Assembly: GCA_903875605.1 (NCBI GenBank)
Contig: CAIQWT010000053.1
Coordinates: 1-64,000 of the forward strand
Direction: 5' to 3'
DNA: 64,000 nucleotides
Origin: an uncultured Geobacteraceae bacterium
GTDB taxonomy: Bacteria > Desulfobacterota > Desulfuromonadia > Geobacterales > Pseudopelobacteraceae
The position numbers and the translations under genes were made by a program. Numbering within the stretch: position 1 is the first letter of the stretch; each line of letters opens with the position of its first letter. Of the stretch, positions 1-8,346 are shown piece after piece. The notes beneath the pieces were generated by a model. It saw only the letters and a program-made list of their open reading frames with translations, was not told where the DNA came from and searched no databases.

Positions 1-196
1 AAAAGATTACGTTACTCAGCCTGCTGGAGTTGCCGAAGCGGGTGAGGAATACATAGCACCGAAAGATATTCCGAAACTGGTAAAAAAACTGAGGAAAGAG
101 ATGTTGGCAGCGGCCAAAGAGTTGAACTTTGAAAAAGCTGCCGGGTTGCGTGACCGGGTCAAAAAATTGGAGGTAATGGAGTTGGCACTGAGGTAA
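1..196 (+). CDS. uvrB: UvrABC system protein B, C-terminal end (partial)
   Basis: Only the last 64 complete codons are present; the reading frame begins at base 2 and ends with TAA at 194-196. The tail contains a UVR motif ([18 protein letters not shown], then [16 protein letters not shown]), the helical hairpin with which UvrB contacts UvrC in nucleotide excision repair. UVR motifs also occur in UvrC and in the McsA/ClpC families, but here the motif ends the protein, preceded by a short acidic linker, as in UvrB. The body of the gene lies outside the window, so the helicase motifs cannot be checked. It is convergent with the cytochrome gene downstream. UvrB is the best call; the motif itself is certain. 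Confidence 0.85.
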   Translation, partial: KDYVTQPAGVAEAGEEYIAPKDIPKLVKKLRKEMLAAAKELNFEKAAGLRDRVKKLEVMELALR

Positions 197-275
197 TGGT
201 GATGAGTGGGATGCAAAAAAAGAGGGCAACGCTGTTGCGTCACCCCCATTTCCGTATCGTCTATAGTATCACTTC

Positions 276-554
276 TTATTTTTTGTGACAATCCTTGCAG
301 CCAACTGGTCCTTTTTTCATTTCAGTGTGGCAACCTTTACAGGTTTTGTGAGCCCAGTCTTTGCCGAGCTCAGCAATTTTACCAGGACCTTTTTCGTGGC
401 ATTTTTTGCAATCTTTCAACATTTCCTGATGCTTCTTATGCGGGAAAGATATTTTACCCATGGAAGCAGGCAATTCAATTACGTCTGCTGCGAAGGCTAC
501 TCCAGCAAAAGCTGTTACGGCAAGCATAGCTACTACGGCACTGATTTTTTTCAT
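276..554 (-). CDS. ppcA: Periplasmic triheme cytochrome c7, PpcA family
   Basis: A 92-residue precursor with a Sec signal peptide (MKK, hydrophobic stretch, cleavage after AFA) and a mature domain of about 70 residues. Three CXXCH heme sites are visible (CKKCH, CKGCH, CKDCH) together with extra histidines that would be the distal axial ligands, as in the cytochrome c7 fold. The segment CKKCHEKGPGKI is very close to Geobacter PpcA. PpcA-family proteins carry electrons across the periplasm from the inner-membrane quinone-oxidising cytochromes to outer-membrane conduits during metal and electrode respiration. The start has a good AGGGAG site eight bases upstream. It stands alone, divergent from gspG. 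Which PpcA-E paralogue it corresponds to cannot be decided from one window. Confidence 0.95.
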   Translation of the reverse strand: MKKISAVVAMLAVTAFAGVAFAADVIELPASMGKISFPHKKHQEMLKDCKKCHEKGPGKIAELGKDWAHKTCKGCHTEMKKGPVGCKDCHKK

Positions 555-582
555 CTGATTTTCTCCCTGTTTGTTTTTTTTA

Positions 583-598
583 CTGCGTTATGACGCAG
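583..598. promoter_or_regulatory. Perfect inverted repeat at the predicted ppcA transcription start
   Basis: CTGCGT-TATG-ACGCAG is a perfect 6-bp inverted repeat with a 4-base centre. It lies about 30 bases ahead of the ppcA start codon and just downstream of the predicted -10. It could be a repressor operator overlapping +1 or an mRNA 5' hairpin. On the minus strand it is not followed by a T-run, so it is not an intrinsic terminator for that direction. Confidence 0.4.
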
Positions 599-602
599 AT
601 GT

Positions 603-631
603 AATTTACAATGATGTTCTACTTATATCAA
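603..631 (-). promoter_or_regulatory. Candidate sigma70 promoter of ppcA
   Basis: Reading the minus strand, TTGATA (626-631) and TAAATT (603-608) are separated by 17 bases, with the ppcA start about 50 bases further on. The -35 matches consensus at 5/6 and the -10 at 4/6. The predicted start of transcription falls at or next to the inverted repeat at 583-598. Assigned by eye only. Confidence 0.4.
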
Positions 632-919
632 AATCTAATGGTTGATTTAGCATATTGGGTGCCAATCTGCAAGTACAAATGTAACTACCTGAAAAAATTG
701 AGTTTGTTTTTTGCGTAAATGAAAGTGTCCGTATGCAATGCCGCAATTGAGGCATTTGTGACGCCTTTTGAAGTAACAATTGGCTTGAAAGAGCTTGCCA
801 TACAGCTCATCTCTTAGTAAGTTGGACTTACTCGGTTGTTAAGGGTTTTTACCAAGAATTAATTGTTTTCCTACTCATAGTCAAATCGCAGGCATTCCAC
901 ACAGGAGGGGTACACCCAC

Positions 920-1360
920 ATGCAGCTTGTAAACAACAAAAAAGGTTTTACGTTAATCGAGATCATGGTTGTAATCGTTATACTGGCTCTGTTGGCAGCG
1001 CTTGTCGGACCGAAACTGATGGGGCGTACTGATGACGCCAAAATTACCGACGCCAAAGTACAGATAAAAAATATCGAAACTGCCCTCAAACTTTACAAAC
1101 TTGATAACGGCAACTACCCGGCTACGGAACAGGGGTTAAGTGCGCTGATTACAAAACCTACAGTAGGGATTATGCCAAAGGGCTACAAGGATGGCGGTTA
1201 TCTGGAAAGCAAAAAAGTTCCAAAAGACCCGTGGGGGAACGACTATCTGTACGTATCACCTGGTGAGCATGGTGACTACGACTTGTTTTCTTATGGTTTT
1301 GATGGTGTAAAGGGTGGCGAAGGTAAGAACACTGATATAACCAGCTGGGATACCAAATAA
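920..1360 (+). CDS. gspG: Type II secretion major pseudopilin GspG
   Basis: 146 residues. The N-terminus has a short basic leader ending in KKG followed by FTLIEIMVV, the prepilin peptidase cleavage and N-methylation site, then a single hydrophobic assembly helix. After it come the GspG signatures [20 protein letters not shown] and DPWGNDYLY, and a C-terminal loop rich in Gly and Asp that in GspG binds calcium. GspG polymerises into the periplasmic pseudopilus that drives folded proteins through the outer-membrane secretin. In Geobacter a GspG homologue (OxpG) is needed for growth on insoluble Fe(III) oxide. No other gsp genes are adjacent, so it is either an orphan pseudopilin or part of a dispersed system. 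The Shine-Dalgarno site CAGGAGGGG supports the start. Confidence 0.93.
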   Translation: MQLVNNKKGFTLIEIMVVIVILALLAALVGPKLMGRTDDAKITDAKVQIKNIETALKLYKLDNGNYPATEQGLSALITKPTVGIMPKGYKDGGYLESKKVPKDPWGNDYLYVSPGEHGDYDLFSYGFDGVKGGEGKNTDITSWDTK

Positions 1361-1380
1361 GAAGTTTTTTTACAAAATGG

Positions 1381-1408
1381 TTGATATTTTTTAGATCTGC
1401 GCTATAGT
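1381..1408 (+). promoter_or_regulatory. Candidate sigma70 promoter of ppdK
   Basis: TTGATA (1381-1386), a 16-base spacer and TATAGT (1403-1408) lie between the gspG stop and ppdK, about 95 bases before its start codon. Both hexamers match consensus at 5/6. This suggests ppdK is transcribed independently of gspG. Confidence 0.5.
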
Positions 1409-1501
1409 CTGATCCTCTAAACTATTATTTTTATTATGAATAAAGGTTTTTAGTGCCTGTAAAGAGCACGTTGTTATTCTATTTAAAGAGGAGGCAGTAC
1501 T

Positions 1502-4153
1502 ATGTCGCAAAAGTTTGTGTATTTCTATGGGAACGGTCAGGCAGAAGGCCGGGCTGACATGAAAAACTTATTGGGGGGTAAAGGTGCTAACCTGGCTGAA
1601 ATGACCAGCATTGGCCTTCCGGTGCCACCCGGCTTCACCTTGACTACTGAAGTGTGTACAGAATTTTACAAAAACGATAGAAATTATCCCTCCACGCTGG
1701 CCTCTGAAGTTGCCACACACCTTTCACAAGTAGAAGCTCTAATGGAGCGAACATTCGGTGACCCTGCCAATCCGCTTCTGGTTTCAGTCCGTTCCGGTGC
1801 CCGAGCCTCAATGCCGGGCATGATGGATACTGTTCTCAATCTTGGTCTCAACGATATTACTGTACAGGGAATCATTACCCAGAGTGGTGACGAACGATTC
1901 GCCTATGATGCGTATCGTCGCTTTGTCCAGATGTATTCTGACGTTGTTATGGGGATGGATAAACACTTGCTTGAGCACCTGCTGGAGCAGAAAAAGGAAG
2001 AGCGTGGAGTTCACCTTGACACAGATCTTAGTGCAGGCGACTGGAAGGATCTGGTTAGTGCCTTTAAAGCGAAGATCAAGGAAGAGTTGGGGGTCGAATT
2101 TCCTGAAGATCCTATGGATCAGCTCTGGGGAGCTATCGGTGCCGTATTTGGTTCTTGGATGAACCAACGTGCCGTTACATACCGTCGCTTAAACAACATC
2201 CCTGCAGAGTGGGGGACCGCTGTTAACGTACAGTCTATGGTCTACGGGAATATGGGTGATGACTGTGCCACCGGGGTGGCCTTTACCCGCGACCCCTCCA
2301 CCGGGGAAAATTATTTTTACGGAGAATATCTGATTAACGCCCAGGGTGAGGATGTTGTGGCCGGTATCCGCACCCCTCAGCCGATCAATCGCGCTAAAGC
2401 TACTACTCTTCCGCCAATGGAAGAGGTGCTTCCGGAGTGTTACCAGCAACTCGATTCCATCCGTTCGATTCTTGAGAAACACTACAAAGATATGCAGGAC
2501 ATCGAGTTTACTATCGAAAAAGGTAAGCTCTTCATGCTGCAGACCCGTAATGGGAAGCGAACCGCACCAGCCGCCATCAAGATCGCGGTTGATATGGTTG
2601 CCGAAGGTCTGATCGACGAAAGGACTGCGGTAAAACGTGTGGCACCGGAGCAGCTTGATCAGTTGCTGCACCCGTCGCTTGACCCGAAAGCGGTCAAGAA
2701 CATAATAGCCAAAGGCTTGCCGGCTTCTCCGGGAGCCGTGTCCGGTACGGTTGTCTTCACTGCCAACGAAGCAGAATCGGAAGCTAAAACCGGTCGTAAA
2801 GTGATTCTGGTCCGCGTCGAAACCTCGCCGGAAGATATTCACGGCATGCATGCTGCTCAGGGAATCCTTACAGCGCGAGGTGGTATGACGTCTCATGCGG
2901 CAGTTGTTGCACGCGGAATGGGCAAGTGTTGTGTCGCCGGATGTGGTGATATCAAAGTGGACTATGCCAACCAATGCTTTACCGCCAAAAACGGTGTAGT
3001 GGTAAAAAAAGGTGATGTGATTACTCTGGATGGTTCGCAGGGCGAGGTCATGCTGGGCGCTGTGCCGACGGTGACGGCACAGTTAACCGGCGATTTTAAC
3101 ACCTTGATGGGATGGGTTGACGGAATTCGCCGCTTGAAGGTGCGGGCAAATGCCGATACGCCGCATGACGCCAAGGTCGCTCGCCAGTTCGGTGCTGAGG
3201 GGATTGGTCTCTGTCGTACAGAGCATATGTTTTTTGATGCTGAGCGAATTGCCGCTGTGCGTGAGATGATTCTGTCCGATGATGTTGAAGGGCGTGAGCA
3301 TGCTCTGGCTAAAATTCTTCCGATGCAAAAAAGTGATTTCATCGGGTTGTTCCGCGAAATGAAGGGACTTCCCGTGACCATCCGCCTGCTTGATCCGCCG
3401 CTGCACGAGTTTCTTCCGCAGGAAGAGAAAGACATTGTGGAACTGTGCAAAACAATGAAGGTTCCGGTAAATGCTCTCAAACATAAGATTGAGTCATTAC
3501 ACGAATTCAATCCGATGTTGGGTCATCGTGGTTGTCGCTTGGGCATAACGTATCCGGAAATCTACAACATGCAGGTTACAGCTATAATGGAAGCAGCTTG
3601 TGAACTGGTCAAAAACGAGGGGTTCAGTATTGTGCCGGAAATTATGATCCCGTTGATCGCTACGGTAAAAGAGCTGGCGGTTCTCAAACAGAATGCAGTA
3701 GCTATCTGTGACGCTACGATCGCCAGTTACGGTGTCAAGGTCGAATACTTGATCGGTACGATGATTGAGCTGCCGCGTGCCGCTCTGACAGCCGATGAAA
3801 TTGCGGTCGAGGCTGAATTTTTCTCATTCGGTACCAACGATCTGACTCAGACAACTTTTGGCCTGTCGCGTGACGATGCCGGTAAGTTCCTCCCATTTTA
3901 TGTAGATAACGGCATATTGCCGGAAGACCCGTTTGTGTCGCTTGATCAGAAGGGTGTTGGCAAGCTGGTCAGTATGGCTTGTGAACTGGGACGAAGCACC
4001 CGACCGAATATTAAGCTAGGCATCTGCGGTGAACATGGCGGTGATCCGTCCTCGGTTATCTTCTGCCACAACGCCGGCCTGGATTATGTCTCCTGTTCAC
4101 CATTCCGGGTGCCGATTGCCCGATTGGCTGCGGCCCACGCGGTATTGGGGTAG
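1502..4153 (+). CDS. ppdK: Pyruvate, phosphate dikinase
   Basis: 883 residues, the normal bacterial length. The enzyme interconverts pyruvate, ATP and phosphate with phosphoenolpyruvate, AMP and pyrophosphate, linking the TCA/acetate side of metabolism to gluconeogenesis. The N-terminal ATP-grasp-like nucleotide domain opens with FYGNGQAEGRADMKNLLGGKGANLAEM. The swivelling phosphohistidine domain has GGMTSHAAVVARGMGKCCVAG, with the phosphorylated His near residue 464. The C-terminal PEP-binding barrel shows GTNDLTQTTFG and LGICGEHGG with the catalytic Cys near residue 842. The start is supported by AGAGGAGG. It is monocistronic, with its own promoter candidate and a strong terminator downstream. 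The call is secure. Confidence 0.97.
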   Translation: MSQKFVYFYGNGQAEGRADMKNLLGGKGANLAEMTSIGLPVPPGFTLTTEVCTEFYKNDRNYPSTLASEVATHLSQVEALMERTFGDPANPLLVSVRSGARASMPGMMDTVLNLGLNDITVQGIITQSGDERFAYDAYRRFVQMYSDVVMGMDKHLLEHLLEQKKEERGVHLDTDLSAGDWKDLVSAFKAKIKEELGVEFPEDPMDQLWGAIGAVFGSWMNQRAVTYRRLNNIPAEWGTAVNVQSMVYGNMGDDCATGVAFTRDPSTGENYFYGEYLINAQGEDVVAGIRTPQPINRAKATTLPPMEEVLPECYQQLDSIRSILEKHYKDMQDIEFTIEKGKLFMLQTRNGKRTAPAAIKIAVDMVAEGLIDERTAVKRVAPEQLDQLLHPSLDPKAVKNIIAKGLPASPGAVSGTVVFTANEAESEAKTGRKVILVRVETSPEDIHGMHAAQGILTARGGMTSHAAVVARGMGKCCVAGCGDIKVDYANQCFTAKNGVVVKKGDVITLDGSQGEVMLGAVPTVTAQLTGDFNTLMGWVDGIRRLKVRANADTPHDAKVARQFGAEGIGLCRTEHMFFDAERIAAVREMILSDDVEGREHALAKILPMQKSDFIGLFREMKGLPVTIRLLDPPLHEFLPQEEKDIVELCKTMKVPVNALKHKIESLHEFNPMLGHRGCRLGITYPEIYNMQVTAIMEAACELVKNEGFSIVPEIMIPLIATVKELAVLKQNAVAICDATIASYGVKVEYLIGTMIELPRAALTADEIAVEAEFFSFGTNDLTQTTFGLSRDDAGKFLPFYVDNGILPEDPFVSLDQKGVGKLVSMACELGRSTRPNIKLGICGEHGGDPSSVIFCHNAGLDYVSCSPFRVPIARLAAAHAVLG

Positions 4154-4231
4154 TATCCGGTCATTATCTTGTGAAAGTGTTTCCAAAGCGCAATCAGCTC
4201 TGAAACAGATAATTCAATTGTAGATATATTT

Positions 4232-4281
4232 AAAAAGTCCGTTTATCGACTGCTTCGCAGGGATAAACGGACTTTTTTATT
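4232..4281 (+). terminator. Rho-independent terminator after ppdK
   Basis: AAAAAGTCCGTTTATC pairs with GATAAACGGACTTTTT across a loop that itself contains a CTGC-TTC-GCAG mini-hairpin, followed by a T-run. The near-perfect symmetry means it could also work for transcripts from the convergent cbiL side, whose gene ends at 4355. Confidence 0.88.
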
Positions 4282-4354
4282 TACGGCGAATTACATGCGC
4301 CGATATGGCAGCGCATTATAGGTTGTTAAAAGAATGGCGAAAGCATTTTTGCCC

Positions 4355-5053
4355 TCACTTAATAATCATCAGCGAGAGATAATCCGGAGAATGTGCTGCA
4401 ATTTCCTCAAAATCAGTTAGAAGTTTCTGCCGGGGAGAGCCGACCCGCTCAACAAAGACAGTGCGCTGTTCTCGTCCCTGTGCTCGTAGAAGCTCCACAA
4501 TGGCAGAAAAAAGCGGCTTTACCTTCAAAAGAACAACAGTTTCACATGTCTCCAAAGCATCCTTGATAACCTCTATCCCGGCAGTTGCCGGTATCACAAT
4601 CATCCGTTCGTCGCCCTCCACTAAAGGCAGGCTCGCCTCAGAAGCGGCGGCGTTAATACTCGATATGCCGGGGATAATTTCAATCGGCAGCTGCGGCCAC
4701 TGTTCGCGCAGAATGCGTAGCAGGTAGATAAAGGTTGAATAGAAAAGCGGGTCTCCGATAGTGATAAAAGCAACCGAACGTCCCGCCTCCGCGTGGGCCG
4801 CGATCAATGCTGCGGCTTCCTGCCAGGCGGGAAGCAGGCGTGACCGATCGGCGGTCATCGGGAATTGATGTACAATTACTTCCTGACGGATTTCGTCAAT
4901 AAATTCCCGGATCGTGCTCAGTGCAACACTGGCCTCGGAAGGATTCGAAACCGGGGCTAAAATTACATCGGCATTTCGCAGAATCCGTTCGGCCTTACGG
5001 GTCAAAAGCTCTGGATCACCAGGGCCGACTCCAACAGCATAAACAGTAGCCAC
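4355..5053 (-). CDS. cbiL: Precorrin-2/cobalt-factor II C20-methyltransferase
   Basis: 232 residues of the tetrapyrrole methylase fold. The N-terminal signature VYAVGVGPGDPELLTRKA is the CobI/CbiL form of the SAM-binding GVGPGDP loop; FITIGDPLFYSTFIYLL and IPGISSINAAAS are the next family motifs. CobI/CbiL adds the C20 methyl group that is later lost when the corrin ring contracts during vitamin B12 biosynthesis. It starts with GTG and overlaps the cbiET stop by one base (TAGTG), so the two are translationally coupled. I chose the name cbiL (anaerobic, cobalt-early route) over cobI from the organism type; sequence alone does not distinguish them firmly. The rest of the cobalamin cluster is not in this window. 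Confidence 0.9.
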   Translation of the reverse strand: MATVYAVGVGPGDPELLTRKAERILRNADVILAPVSNPSEASVALSTIREFIDEIRQEVIVHQFPMTADRSRLLPAWQEAAALIAAHAEAGRSVAFITIGDPLFYSTFIYLLRILREQWPQLPIEIIPGISSINAAASEASLPLVEGDERMIVIPATAGIEVIKDALETCETVVLLKVKPLFSAIVELLRAQGREQRTVFVERVGSPRQKLLTDFEEIAAHSPDYLSLMIIK

Positions 5054-6270
5054 TATTCCCCACCCTTCCGGGCAGAAATCACGTACACCGGGTTCTGCGC
5101 TTCAAACATTTTATACTCGGTCAGATTCCTGGTTTTGGCTACGTTAATACAGCTTGCTTCTACGGTAAATCCATGATATTCGAGGAATTCTACTGCACGG
5201 GTAAGGGTATCAAGGGTCACCGCATTTATAACTACAACTCCGTCAGGCCTGAGGCGCTGCGAAATAATATCGATTATCTCATCCAGCTTGCCACCGGCTC
5301 CGCCGATGAAAACACGGTCCGGATCCGGTAAATCATCTAGGCCGTCAGGCGCAACAGCTTCTATCAATTTTACGTTACGAGTGCAGAATTTTTTCAAATT
5401 TTCGTTGATGAATCCGATACACTGTTGGTTCTTTTCAACAGCAAAAATCCGTCCACCCGGCATCAGGTTCGATGCCTCAATAGAAACAGAACAGCTACCG
5501 GCGCCAATGTCCCAGAGAACCAGGTCGTCCTGTAGTTGAAGCTTTGCAAGAGTAACCGCACGCACTTCAAGTTTAGTAATCAGCTTCTTGGATGTGTGAA
5601 ACTCGTCGTCATCGATACCGATCAGTGGGTAGTGGACGAGGTTCGGTTCGTAAGTGCGTATGAGAATGAGAATATTCAGCTCAGATGCGTTGATTCCCAG
5701 CAGTCCGCGTACGGAAGTTTTAGTAAACTTTTCAGTCGGCATCCCCAGGTCTTCACAGAGCCATGCTTCATACCCTTCTGCACCTCGCTCAATTAGTTCT
5801 GCAGCAATCGCGGCCGGAGTGTTTATCTTGTCGGTCAATACGCAGGCTTTTTCAGCAGCGATTATCTTGTCTACAGCTTGATGCATGCCTCGCCCGTGTA
5901 CCGAAACAAAGATGCCGTCATCCCATGGTTCCTTGATTCTGGCAAATGCATACTGCATGCTGGTCACATTAGGGAAAATTTCAAGGCGCTCTTTGGGTAA
6001 ATTGCGCAGCAGAAAACGAGAGATACCAAAAAAAGTCGGATCTCCTGAAGCAAGCAGGACTACACGCTGATTGGTCTTTTTTAGAAAATCAATCAGTTCC
6101 GGAAGACTGCCCAGTTCCATTTTATCACCGGCGAAATCTGGAAAAATATCCAGGTGACGCTGATGGCCGACCATAATGTCGGCAGTGGCAATAATATCCA
6201 GTGCCTTGGCCGGAAAACCATCCCAGCCGGTAAAGCCGGCACCTATCAGATAGATTGTTTGTTGTTCCAT
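5053..6270 (-). CDS. cbiET: Bifunctional cobalt-precorrin-7 C5-/C15-methyltransferase (decarboxylating), CbiET/CobL
   Basis: A two-domain protein of about 405 residues. The first half (about 1-200) is a CbiE tetrapyrrole methylase (TIYLIGAGFTGWDGF, LLASGDPTFFGISRFLL). The second half (about 210-400) is a CbiT class I methyltransferase with the SAM loop LWDIGAGSCSVSIEAS near residue 253 and DRVFIGGAGGKLDEI. Together they methylate C5 and C15 and remove the C12 acetate carboxyl during corrin synthesis. The track start at 6282 would place its Shine-Dalgarno site almost on the start codon; the second in-frame ATG at 6270 has GGGATGGGG at proper spacing and leads straight into the fold, so I use it. 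It forms a coupled pair with cbiL. Confidence 0.92.
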   Translation of the reverse strand: MEQQTIYLIGAGFTGWDGFPAKALDIIATADIMVGHQRHLDIFPDFAGDKMELGSLPELIDFLKKTNQRVVLLASGDPTFFGISRFLLRNLPKERLEIFPNVTSMQYAFARIKEPWDDGIFVSVHGRGMHQAVDKIIAAEKACVLTDKINTPAAIAAELIERGAEGYEAWLCEDLGMPTEKFTKTSVRGLLGINASELNILILIRTYEPNLVHYPLIGIDDDEFHTSKKLITKLEVRAVTLAKLQLQDDLVLWDIGAGSCSVSIEASNLMPGGRIFAVEKNQQCIGFINENLKKFCTRNVKLIEAVAPDGLDDLPDPDRVFIGGAGGKLDEIIDIISQRLRPDGVVVINAVTLDTLTRAVEFLEYHGFTVEASCINVAKTRNLTEYKMFEAQNPVYVISARKGGE

Positions 6271-6351
6271 GGTGTGCCCCATCCCTAAGACTAAATATTT
6301 TTGCGGACTATATCACCCGTCTGTCCAAAAATCACCTAGTTATTCAAATGC

Positions 6352-6384
6352 AAAAAAAAACGGGCCGGAAAAAATCCCGGCCCG
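6352..6384 (-). terminator. Rho-independent terminator after typA
   Basis: On the minus strand CGGGCCGG pairs with CCGGCCCG and is followed by nine T residues, just past the typA stop. It separates typA from the cbiET-cbiL pair further along the same strand, so the latter must have its own promoter in the roughly 70 bases that remain. Confidence 0.88.
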
Positions 6385-6406
6385 CATATAGTACATTTAC
6401 AAGATA

Positions 6407-8212
6407 TTACGACTTGTTAGAGCGCTTGCGACGTGTCGGATCAAGCTCTTTCTTGCGCAGTCGAATCGAGAGCGGAGTAACTTCAACCAGCTCGTCGTCC
6501 TCGATGAACTCCAGCGCCTGCTCAAGCGTCATTATTCGCGGAGGAGTTAGTTTGATGGCGTCATCGGTGCCTGAGGCACGCACGTTGGTCAATTTTTTGC
6601 CCTTGCAAGGGTTGATGTCAAGATCGTTATCCTTGTTGTTCTGGCCGATGATCATGCCGCCGTAGACTTCAACTCCAGCGCCAATAAACAGTGTGCCACG
6701 CGGCTGCAATGCGTCCAGTGAGTAAGCGGTGGTTTCGCCGTGATCCATGGCCATCAGTGCGCCGTTTTTGCGTCCCGGGATGTCACCCTTGTAGGGAGCA
6801 TATTCGTGAAAGGTGTGGGTCATAACAGCAGTACCGCGAGTATCTGTAAGCACCTCGCCGCGCAGACCAATCAGGCCGCGGGCAGGAATTATGAATTCGA
6901 GGCGTACCATCTCGCCCATCGGTGCCATTGCGACCATCTCGCCCTTACGTGGCCCCATTTTTTCGATAATTGCACCCTGGAACTCCGAAGCAACATCGAC
7001 CACAAGGTATTCCATCGGCTCCATTTTGACTCCGTCCTTCAAGCGGACGATTACTTCCGGCTTGGATACTGCAAGCTCAAAGCCCTCGCGGCGCATGGTC
7101 TCAATCAGAATCGAGAGGTGCAGTTCACCGCGACCGGAAACCATGAAGGTGTCAGCGCTATCGGTGTCGTCTACACGCAGAGAAACATTTGTGCGAAGCT
7201 CTTTGGTAAGGCGTTCGCGAATATTACGTGAGGTAACCCATTTGCCTTCGCGACCGGCAAAAGGTGATGTGTTAACAATAAAGTTCATCGAGAGGGTCGG
7301 TTCGTCTATCGAAACGTAAGGAACTGCTATCGGATTCTCGGCGGAAGCAAGGGTTTCGCCGATACTGACTTCCTCAAAACCGGCAACGGTGACAATATCA
7401 CCTGTTCCGGCCTCTTCGATATCGACCTGTTTCAGGCCTTCATAGCCGAGCAGCTTGGTGATGCGCCCCTTCGTAATGGAGCCATCCTGCTTGATCATTG
7501 CAACAGTTTCACCTGCTCTTACTTTACCGTTAAAAATACGGCCGGTGGCCATACGGCCGATGTAGTCATTGTAATCGATGTTGGCAATCAACATCTGAAA
7601 CGGAGCATTGACATCACCTTTTGGCGGACGAACGTTGGACTCTACCACTGCGAAAAGCGGCTCCATGCTGTTTGATTCAATGTTAATATCCAGTTTGGCG
7701 TATCCCAGCTTTGCGCTGGTATAAACAACCGGAAAATCAAGCTGATCGTCGGATGCGTTCAGTTCGCAGAATAGATCGAATACCATGTTGAGCACTTCGT
7801 CAGGGCGACTGCCGGGACGATCGATCTTGTTGATGACAACGATCGGCTTTAGGTTCAGGTCGAGAGACTTTTTTAGTACGAAGCGAGTCTGCGGCATTGG
7901 GCCGTCAAGTGCGTCTACTAGCAAAAGTACGGAGTCAACCATCTTAAGTACGCGCTCTACCTCACCGCCAAAGTCGGCATGGCCGGGGGTGTCAACGATA
8001 TTAATTTTGTAGGGGCCGTGGTGGATTGAGAGGCTTTTGGCCAGAATGGTAATGCCGCGTTCTTTTTCAAGGTCGTTTGAATCCATAACGCGTTCAGTGA
8101 TGGCTTCATTGGCGCGGTAAACACCGGCATGTTTCAGCATGGCATCAACCAGTGTGGTTTTACCGTGGTCAACGTGGGCAATAATGGCAATATTTCTGAT
8201 TCGTTCCTGCAT
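6407..8212 (-). CDS. typA: Ribosome-associated translational GTPase TypA/BipA
   Basis: 601 residues. The N-terminal GTPase domain has G1 AHVDHGKTT (about 12-20), G3 [12 protein letters not shown] and G4 [12 protein letters not shown]-Tu-like domain II, EF-G-like domains ([22 protein letters not shown]) and the TypA-specific C-terminal segment ([23 protein letters not shown]) follow. TypA binds the ribosome at the EF-G site and assists 50S assembly, especially at low temperature and under stress. A basic tail ([18 protein letters not shown]) ends the protein. It is flanked by its own terminator and by a promoter candidate with an inverted repeat at +1. The family call is certain. Confidence 0.97.
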   Translation of the reverse strand: MQERIRNIAIIAHVDHGKTTLVDAMLKHAGVYRANEAITERVMDSNDLEKERGITILAKSLSIHHGPYKINIVDTPGHADFGGEVERVLKMVDSVLLLVDALDGPMPQTRFVLKKSLDLNLKPIVVINKIDRPGSRPDEVLNMVFDLFCELNASDDQLDFPVVYTSAKLGYAKLDINIESNSMEPLFAVVESNVRPPKGDVNAPFQMLIANIDYNDYIGRMATGRIFNGKVRAGETVAMIKQDGSITKGRITKLLGYEGLKQVDIEEAGTGDIVTVAGFEEVSIGETLASAENPIAVPYVSIDEPTLSMNFIVNTSPFAGREGKWVTSRNIRERLTKELRTNVSLRVDDTDSADTFMVSGRGELHLSILIETMRREGFELAVSKPEVIVRLKDGVKMEPMEYLVVDVASEFQGAIIEKMGPRKGEMVAMAPMGEMVRLEFIIPARGLIGLRGEVLTDTRGTAVMTHTFHEYAPYKGDIPGRKNGALMAMDHGETTAYSLDALQPRGTLFIGAGVEVYGGMIIGQNNKDNDLDINPCKGKKLTNVRASGTDDAIKLTPPRIMTLEQALEFIEDDELVEVTPLSIRLRKKELDPTRRKRSNKS

Positions 8213-8234
8213 GGGTAAAACTCCTCAATGCTGC

Positions 8235-8265
8235 AAAATAAAACGACGGGCATTACTGCCCGTCG
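8235..8265 (-). terminator. Rho-independent terminator of the CoA-binding protein gene
   Basis: On the minus strand CGACGGGCA-GTAA-TGCCCGTCG is followed by TTTTATTTT. It lies between the CoA-binding gene and typA, 81 bases past the former's stop codon, and inside the predicted 5' leader of typA. If typA is transcribed from the candidate promoter at 8308-8337, its transcript would have to read through this hairpin, which could make it an attenuator. Confidence 0.8.
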
Positions 8266-8279
8266 AAGACTGTGTACTA

Positions 8280-8303
8280 TGTCAGATATATGTTGATCTG
8301 ACA
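8280..8303. promoter_or_regulatory. Perfect 8-bp inverted repeat at the predicted typA transcription start
   Basis: TGTCAGAT-N8-ATCTGACA is a perfect inverted repeat located directly downstream of the candidate typA -10 hexamer. Position and symmetry fit a dimeric repressor operator; a leader hairpin is the alternative. No regulator is identified. Confidence 0.4.
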
Positions 8304-8307
8304 AGCA

Positions 8308-8337
8308 TTTATACGATAGTCAAGAAAAAATTATCAA
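8308..8337 (-). promoter_or_regulatory. Candidate sigma70 promoter of typA
   Basis: Minus-strand TTGATA (8332-8337), an 18-base spacer and TATAAA (8308-8313), about 95 bases before the typA start codon. It lies just past the stop of the upstream gene on the same strand. Assigned by eye. Confidence 0.4.
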
Positions 8338-8346
8338 TCTAGCGAT

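Larger units (their letters stand above)
555..919. other. Intergenic region between divergent ppcA and gspG
   Basis: This 365-base stretch separates two divergent genes and has no credible ORF of its own; the track ORFs here are antisense shadows of ppcA and gspG. It should hold promoters in both directions. The ppcA side has a reasonable sigma70-like promoter and a perfect inverted repeat (annotated separately). On the gspG side the Shine-Dalgarno site CAGGAGGGG lies about ten bases before the start, but I could not pick a convincing promoter. Nothing else is recognisable. Confidence 0.6.

Noticed and set aside
770-805. Sigma54 promoter ahead of gspG (TTGGC...TTGC)
   Set aside because: TGGC and TTGC are separated by ten bases instead of seven, so the -24/-12 spacing is wrong.
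2189-2974. 261-residue antisense ORF inside ppdK
   Set aside because: It lies wholly opposite a certain gene, has a non-natural composition and no motifs.
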